64,000 nucleotides of DNA from NCBI RefSeq assembly GCF_002127325.2, contig NC_035433.2:16480611-16544610 (forward strand), read 5' to 3'. This DNA comes from Helianthus annuus. Taxonomy: Eukaryota; Streptophyta; Magnoliopsida; Asterales; Asteraceae. The notes beneath the pieces were generated by a model, which was not told the DNA's origin, did not search any database, and saw only the letters and a program-made list of their open reading frames with translations. The position numbers and the translations under genes were made by a program. Positions within the stretch are counted from its first letter, which is position 1. Every line of letters begins with the position of its first letter. Positions 57,161 to 64,000 of the stretch are shown in pieces.

Positions 57161-60100
57161 AAAGTGTGTGAAGCGTGTGGAAAACCTGGCCACTTGAAGG
57201 ATTCTTGTTGGGCCACTGTTGGCCAGGGAGGCCAAGGAGGATTTGGAAACAGAAACAATAACCGGGGTGGTAATGGAAATCGCCCACAAGGAAACACTGG
57301 AGGAAATGGGAATCGAGGCAACAATGTGAATCAAGCGGGCACTGTGAATCGTAACCAGAGGAATAATCAAGCGGGTGGAAACGGGCAGAGATCCGGATGC
57401 TTCAACTGTGGTGATCTTGGGCACTACAAGAGGAACTGCCCAGAGTTGAACCAAGCCCGTGGAAGGGTTTTCAACATAGAAGCGAGGGAAGCGCGCCAGG
57501 ATCCCAATGTCGTTACTGGTACGTTCCCTGTAAACCAACACTATGCATCCGTTTTATTTGATACTGGCGCCGACTATAGCTTCGTGTCTTTAGAGTTTAA
57601 GAATATGCTTGGTTTAGCCGCTAGTAAATTAGATATTCCGTACTCAATCGAATTGGCCAATGGAAAGTTAGTAGAAGCCAATGAAGTTATCAGAGGTTGT
57701 GTGATCGAATTGGGAGAGTGCGAGTTTGCTCTGGATCTACTACCAGTCCAGTTGGGAAGCTTCGACGTGGTGGTAGGAATGGATTGGTTATCAGGAAACA
57801 AGGCTGAGATAGTTTGTCACGAAAAGGTAGTTCGTATCCCAACTGATGATGGTGAGACCATTGTGGTTCATGGAGAGAAGCGTGAGACGCCGTTAAGAAT
57901 TATCAGTTGCTTGAAAGCGCGAAAATGTTTACAGAAGGGATGTGCTGCCTTTCTGGCACACATTGTGGATAAGAAAGCTGAAGAACCGAAGATCGAAGAC
58001 ATCCCTGTCGTGAGGGAATATCCAGAAGTCTTCCCAGAGGACTTGCCTGGATTGCCGCCTCAGAGGCAAGTAGAGTTTCGCATCGATTTAGTTCCAGGCG
58101 TCGCGCCTGTGGCTAAGGCACCCTATAGACTTGCTCCGTCTGAGATGCAAGAGCTGTCGACACAACTTCAAGAGTTGTTAGACAAGGGATTTATCCGACC
58201 AAGCTTCTCGCCTTGGGGAGCTCCAGTTTTGTTTGTCAAGAAGAAGGACGGTAGTTTTCATATGTGTATTGACTACAGAGAGTTGAACAAGCTGACGATC
58301 AAGAATAGATACCCTCTGCCAAGGATTGATGATCTATTCGACCAACTGCAAGGTTCAAGCTTTTATTCAAAGATCGATCTTCGATCTGGATACCATCAGT
58401 TAAGGATACAGGAGGAGAGTATCCCGAAGACAGCCTTCAGAACTCGATATGGACACTACGAGTTCCTAGTTATGCCGTTTGGGTTAACAAACGCACCTGC
58501 AGTCTTCATGGATTTGATGAACAGAGTTTGTAAGCCGTACTTGGATAAGTTCGTGATAGTGTTCATCGATGATATTTTGATTTATTCAAAGACGAAGGCT
58601 GAGCACGAACAGCATTTAAGAGCCATTTTGGAACTGCTGAAGAAAGAACAGTTGTACGCCAAGTTCTCTAAGTGCGAGTTTTGGCTGCGAGAAGTGCAAT
58701 TCCTTGGACACGTGGTAAATGGAGATGGAATTCATGTTGATCCCACAAAGATCGTAGCGATCAAGAATTGGGAAACGCCAAAGACGCCAACCGAGATTCG
58801 ACAATTCTTGGGTTTGGCTGGCTATTATCGGAGATTCATTGAGGATTTCTCAAAAATCGCTCAACCATTGACGCTCCTCACGCAGAAAGATAAGAAGTTT
58901 GATTGGGGAATCAAACAGGAAGAAGCGTTCCAGATATTGAAAGATAAGCTCTGCAATGCGCCAATCTTAGCACTACCAGAAGGTACAGATGATTTCGGGG
59001 TATACTGTGACGCCTCACGCCAAGGTTTGGGTTGCGTGTTGATGCAACGCCAAAAGGTTATTGCTTACGCATCGCGTCAATTGAAAGTACATAAGAAGAA
59101 CTATACCACACATGACTTGGAACTTGGCGCAGTAATTTTTGCATTAAAGATCTGGAGACACTACCTTTATGGTACAAAGTGCACAATCTTCACAGATCAC
59201 AAGAGCCTACAGCACATATTCAACCAGAAGGAGTTGAATATGAGACAAAGACGATGGGTAGAGTTGTTGAATGATTACGACTGCGAGATAAAGTACCACC
59301 CAGGGAAGGCGAATGTGGTCGCCGATGCCCAAAGTCGAAAAGAAAGGATCAAGCCCATAAGGGTTAGGGCTTTGGAGATGATTATTCAAACCGATCTTTC
59401 CTTGTGCATTCGTGCCGCGCAAAAAGAAGCTTTTGAGGAAAGAAACCTTGAAGAAGAATATCTCCGTGGGATGAAGAAGTTATTGGTACCAAACGGGGAA
59501 GGAACGTTATGTTTTGAGAAAAGGATTTGGGTTCCTTTGTTTGGAGGTTTAAGAAAGGTTATATTCGATGAAGCTCACAAGTCACGGTACTCTATCCACC
59601 CTGGAGCGGATAAGATGTACCAAGATCTTAAGGATTATTAGTGGTGACCTAGGATGAAAGGCGACGTGGCTGTTTATGTGAGCAAATGTTTAACTTGCGC
59701 TAAGGTTAAAGCGGAATACCAGAAGCCTTCAGGACTTCTGCAACAACCGGAAATTCCCAAGTGGAAGTGGGAACAAATCTCCATGGATTTTATTACGAAG
59801 TTGCCAAGAACGCCAAAAGGCCATGACACTATCTGGGTAATAGTGGATCGATTGACGAAGTCAGCGCACTTCTTACCTATCAGAGAGAAGGATAATACGA
59901 GCAAGTTGGCCGAAATTTACATGAGAGAAATTGTTACACGCCATGGAGTACCTCTCTCGATCATCTCTGATAGAGACGGGAGGTTCATCTCTAGGATTTG
60001 GCAATCCTTCCAAGAAGCTTTTGGCTCGAAGTTGAATATGAGCACCGCGTTTCACCCGCAGACCGACGGTCTAAGCGAGCGGACGATTCAGAATTTGGAA

Positions 60101-60850
60101 GACATGCTGAGAGCATGTGTTATGGATTTGGGCGGTAGCTGGGATAAGCATTTGCCTTTGGTTGAATTTTCATACAACAACAGCTATCACGCCAGTATTG
60201 GGGCTGCACCATTCGAAGCTCTTTATGGCCGCAAGTGCAGATCACCGCTCTGTTGGTCTGACGCAGGTGACAGGCAATTGGTTGGTCCTGATGTGGTCCA
60301 GGAAACCACAGATAAGATTGCACAGATCCGAGATCGCATCAGTGCGGCTCGCGACCGTCAGAAAGCCTACGCGGATCGAAAAAGGAAGCCTCTGGAGTTT
60401 GAGGTTGGTGATATGGTTTTGTTGAAGGTATCACCCTGGAAGGGTGTGGCACGCTTTGGGAAGCGTGGAAAGTTGAATCCGCGGTATATTGGTCCGTTCA
60501 GGATTTTTGAAAGAATTGGGACCGTAGCATACAAGTTGGATCTACCTGCCGAATTGAATGGTGTTCACGATACGTTTCACGTATCAAATTTGAGGAAAAG
60601 TCCAACTCAAGATACCGTTGTCATTCCTACCGACGAAATTCATGTCGACGACACGCTCCATTTCGTTGAAGAACCCGTTGAGGTTACGGATTGGAAGGTG
60701 AACAAAACCCGCCGGAGCAGTGTCAAGCTCGTCAAGGTTCGTTGGAATGCCATACATGGTCCTAAATACACCTGGGAACATGAGGACCGGATGAAAGAGA
60801 AATACCCCCACTTATTTCCCAAGAACCCTGCAACTAGAAGCAGAACTTAA
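57158..60850 (+). pseudogene. pol: Element H gag C-terminus, protease, RT, RNase H and integrase (two adjacent stops)
   Basis: Open for 827 codons to TAG 59639, then TGA 59645, then open in the same frame to TAA 60848. Order: knuckles [14 protein letters not shown] and [14 protein letters not shown]; protease DTGADYSF (57560) with GMDWL; RT with [21 protein letters not shown] and [11 protein letters not shown]; RNase H ([33 protein letters not shown]); integrase HHCC ([17 protein letters not shown]), [47 protein letters not shown] and a chromodomain-like tail ([20 protein letters not shown]). The two stops fall in the WW motif of the integrase finger. The region is otherwise the best preserved enzyme block here. 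Confidence 0.92.
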
Positions 60851-60873
60851 AATTTCGGGACAAAATTTTTCTA

Positions 60874-60885
60874 ACGGGGGGAGAA
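60874..60885 (+). other. Polypurine tract of element H
   Basis: ACGGGGGGAGAA, directly before TGTGACAACCC of the 3' LTR; preceded by the common AATTTCGGGACAAAATTTT motif. Confidence 0.9.
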
Positions 60886-63800
60886 TGTGACAACCCTCAC
60901 TAAACCAGGTATCCGTACGACTTAATTAATAATTAATTACTGCTTAATTACTGTGCTTGCTTGAAATTGTGGATAAACTGCTACTTGAATTCTGATACGT
61001 ACACTTACTTGCATCATACTTTCCTTGATGTCACTCTACTATTACATACTGAACCATAGTGACAACCTTGATGCACAAAAGCACAGTAGCACAATAAACG
61101 GATAACCCCTTTAACATGCTGATATAGCCAGCGTCAGGCAGACACTGCCTCTAAGGCCTGTTTGAGCCCGAGATAGTTTACTACACTAGTAGAGAGTGTG
61201 GGGATATAAGGGTTGTAGAACTGCGTCACTAGGTATAAGTTACAGTGACCGGATGTGCCTAAAACGTACTTTAAGTACAAAATTCAGCACTTTAATTAAA
61301 AATTCAGCATTTAGCTAACTAATAAAGTGCCAAAACATGAGAAAAATATTACTAGACACTTTCCAAAGTGTCAGGAATAAGCTGTGTCACTAAAAATAAT
61401 AATAACGACACTTTATATAATTATTTAGCACTTTAACGGACTAGTATCCAACCGAACAACCGGACTTAACACGGGAAATAAAAAAAAAATAATATTGTCA
61501 TTGACACTGTTTTTTTTTTTTTTTTGAGCCAGTTAGGGTCCCCGAGTACCCTAACACCCGTTACAATTTACTACACATTAGTAACTAGTCTTAACCAACT
61601 AACTAGACTACCTTAACTAATTAGTTAAACCCAAACCAAACCCCCCCACCCCTTGTCCGATCGGTCACCAAAATAGGTGACACACTTTGTCCTTTGATCA
61701 ATTATTTTAATCACTATGCTCAATATCTACTAAATATTTTGCACCATGGACAATTTGAGTGGATGGACTATAATTAAATCCACAAGTTCACCATCTCATC
61801 CACTTCAACACATAACAAAATTTACTCCTTTTCTTTCCCTCTTTGACATTCACGGCCGAAGACTAGGCCACACCACCACCACCTTTTGATTTCATTCAAG
61901 GCATTCTATATTTATACAAGTGTGAAGGGTCACATTCGAGGAAGCCCGGTGCTTGCGGATCGTCAAGGACCTCACCTCAACGCTTTTAACCACCCGCTTT
62001 TCGACTAGATTCTTCCCTAGCCTCGAACTAGTAGTAAGTGACTCTAAACGCCTTTTTGTTCATATCTAAAGTGGTTAATAAGAACTTTGTCGGTTAAAAT
62101 TCATGAACTTACAAGAAGACATGTTAAAAGTTTACAAAAGAGTTAAATGATTTGGATAAAAGCTATGAAGTTGTGTAAAACTTGTGAGACTTGTTTTGTT
62201 GTAATTATCTAGTGTCGATCTATGTTGTGGTAGCTCGGATCATCATCTAACCCGGATTAGTCATGTTCATAAATCATGGCTTAGGGTATGTTAAAGTATG
62301 AAAAGGGTTAAATGATGAAACACTACTACATACTAAGCATGAACTTGTGTAAAAACAATTTTACTTATGAAATAGTGTTCAAAACTAGTAGATCTACGGA
62401 TCTACAAATGGTATTTTCAAAGGACCAAGTGTCAAAAGAAAATATATCTTTAAAACCGGATCTTTCATGAACAAGAGTGACTTTTGTAAACACACAAGTG
62501 TGTAAACACTTGTGTAACACAAAGTTTTGACAAAAGAACTATTTTTGTAAATTTTTACAAGGAGTTGTGGAAAAATATATTTTCTTTAAAAACGAGACTT
62601 TCAAGAAACCGGATTGATTTATACAAAGATCCACTAAAGATAATGGAAAGATACTACCTATTTTGGAAAAACCACAAGTTCATGTATTTTTGCGATTTAT
62701 ATATATTTTGACTAGTTTAATATTGAAGTATTGTTTGTTAATGTTGGGAACATTGTTGATTTGAATTTTAAAAGAAAATGATACGCTTGAAGCGTGGCCA
62801 CCTCCAGTTACAGGGGAAACTCTGGCGAAATTTTTCAAAAACCTAACACTTGGAAATATTTTCATCACAAGTGTTAGAAATATATTTCTAACTTGTTTTC
62901 AAAAATATAAATTTCGCCACGATTTTAATTTCAAAATTTCTAAGTGTCGGAGGTGGGATTTTCACAAAATAAAACTTGATAAATATATATTTGATATATA
63001 TATATTTTTCATAACAACACTTATGACGTTTTTATGATTAATTGGTGAACTACGTAAATATTATTTTTAGGGTAAAAATAATATTACCAAATGTTAACGA
63101 TTCCAAAATAATACGAACGCCTTCACAATAAATATTAAGTTACAACGGTATTATCATTAATACCACCCGATCTTTAAACGTAACTTACGCATTTTCGGAA
63201 AAATACTAATAAACGCGTATTTTGTCGAGAGTATTATTTTTGGAAAATTATATGTAATAAAATATAATATTTTTGGGAGAAATATTTATATTTTGGAGAA
63301 AGGATTAAAATATATTTTAAGTGAGACTTAATAATATATTCCAAAAATATACGAACGCACATGTATTAAAGTCCCCATCCTTGGGAAGGAATATATTTAC
63401 CAAATAATTACAAAGTGTAATTACGAAATAGTTGTCTAACTATTTCCCAAAGACATTAAACCTTAAGCTAAGGCACAGTCGTCCGTCTAATGGAAGTTAG
63501 TACGTGTAGGTCGTCATTCAGCAGATTGATCAGGAGATTTTCTTGATAGAGACACACCACTGTGAGTTCATGTCCCCCTTTTCTCTTAACTGTTTTCAGT
63601 TTTCTAAACTGCGGGGGTGAAATACATGTTACTTTGGATTACGAATACTTTATACATGGTATGGTTAGCGTAAGGAGGTTTACTACTTAGATCATGTGAA
63701 TGGGTAGGCGGAAACTTGAGGCCATTAATCCTCATGGTAAGACCGAGGGACAGGAGCGGTAGATCTATCTGGGTGTAGCGAGCCCAGCCCCAGGCCCAGC

Positions 63801-64000
63801 ATGACGGACCTCGGGGTGACTTTGTGCCCAACGCATAAATCCGCTAGGTTTGAGTCTTCCTACTTGCACTTCACACATATCAATGGCCTTGCAAACCATT
63901 GGTGATCTCTTTTTTCCTTATTTGCTACATACCAGGATTTTGTACTTACAAAGGTTTTGTTACTCACTTACACATGAACTCGCTCAACATTATTGTTGAT
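60886..64000 (+). repeat. Element H 3' LTR (right end outside the window)
   Basis: 3115 of an expected 3482 bp. Substitutions and poly-A/T length changes relative to the 5' LTR are scattered throughout. Foldback copy at 62798-62956, TATA at 61907. Confidence 0.95.
62798..62956. repeat. Second copy of the nested foldback in H 3' LTR
   Basis: Same three nested arm pairs as at 52263-52421. Differences seen (for example GCCATGA versus GCCACGA) fall outside the arms. Confidence 0.82.

Larger units (their letters stand above)
50354..64000 (+). mobile_element. Element H: full-length Ty3/gypsy element, damaged, right end outside the window
   Basis: 5' LTR 50354-53835, PBS, structured leader, upstream acidic ORF, two gag copies, pro-pol, PPT, and 3' LTR from 60886 to beyond 64000. 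The LTRs show about one percent divergence by eye. Protease and RT motifs are intact; gag is broken and pol has two stops at one spot in integrase. The TSD cannot be checked because the right end is missing. Orientation plus. Confidence 0.93.

Overview
The window is plant nuclear heterochromatin made almost entirely of nested LTR retrotransposons. I see no convincing host gene, rRNA gene, CRISPR array or prokaryotic operon. Evidence for a flowering plant: every LTR element has a primer-binding site matching plant initiator tRNA-Met (TTGGTATCAGAGC), LTRs are 0.6 to 3.8 kb, and the Ty3/gypsy gag-pol resembles plant chromovirus (Tekay/Del-like) polyproteins. The overall style resembles Asteraceae genomes, but that placement is inference.

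Layout. Six LTR elements plus one fragment can be delimited. Element A (+ strand, 1-47854, truncated at the left edge) is an old Ty3/gypsy element whose LTRs, leader and pol were hit by four later insertions. B (2887-10959, +, TSD TAGAC) lies in its leader. C (13706-27251, -, TSD CCTGC) lies in reverse transcriptase. E (28849-34975, -, TSD ATCCA) lies in integrase. F (37290-45800, -, TSD ATATA) lies in the 3' LTR. Removing each insertion and one TSD copy rejoins A; at the C and E sites the codons also rejoin. A itself sits inside fragment G (47855-50353), whose leader resembles A's. H (+, 50354 to beyond 64000) is also inserted next to G and has full-length but damaged gag-pol.

How the parts relate. 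No element here is clearly autonomous. A and H keep protease, RT, RNase H and integrase order but carry stops or frameshifts. B and F share a deletion of protease and the first half of RT, keep an open gag and have LTR pairs that look almost identical, so they were probably moved recently in trans. E carries only a gag-type region (TR-GAG layout). C has only integrase remnants plus about 5 kb of non-coding repeat modules.

Most notable signals: (1) an ordered array of about 15 three-base-loop hairpins in the H leader with compensating stem changes; (2) 174-bp tandem modules in C, each with small hairpins whose stems also covary; (3) a 99-nt GT-AG intron in B gag, cleanly absent from related F; (4) LTR 5' boundaries that moved outward to an upstream polypurine tract in B and, independently, in E; (5) a nested foldback in the H LTR. 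Divergence counts were made by eye, not by alignment.
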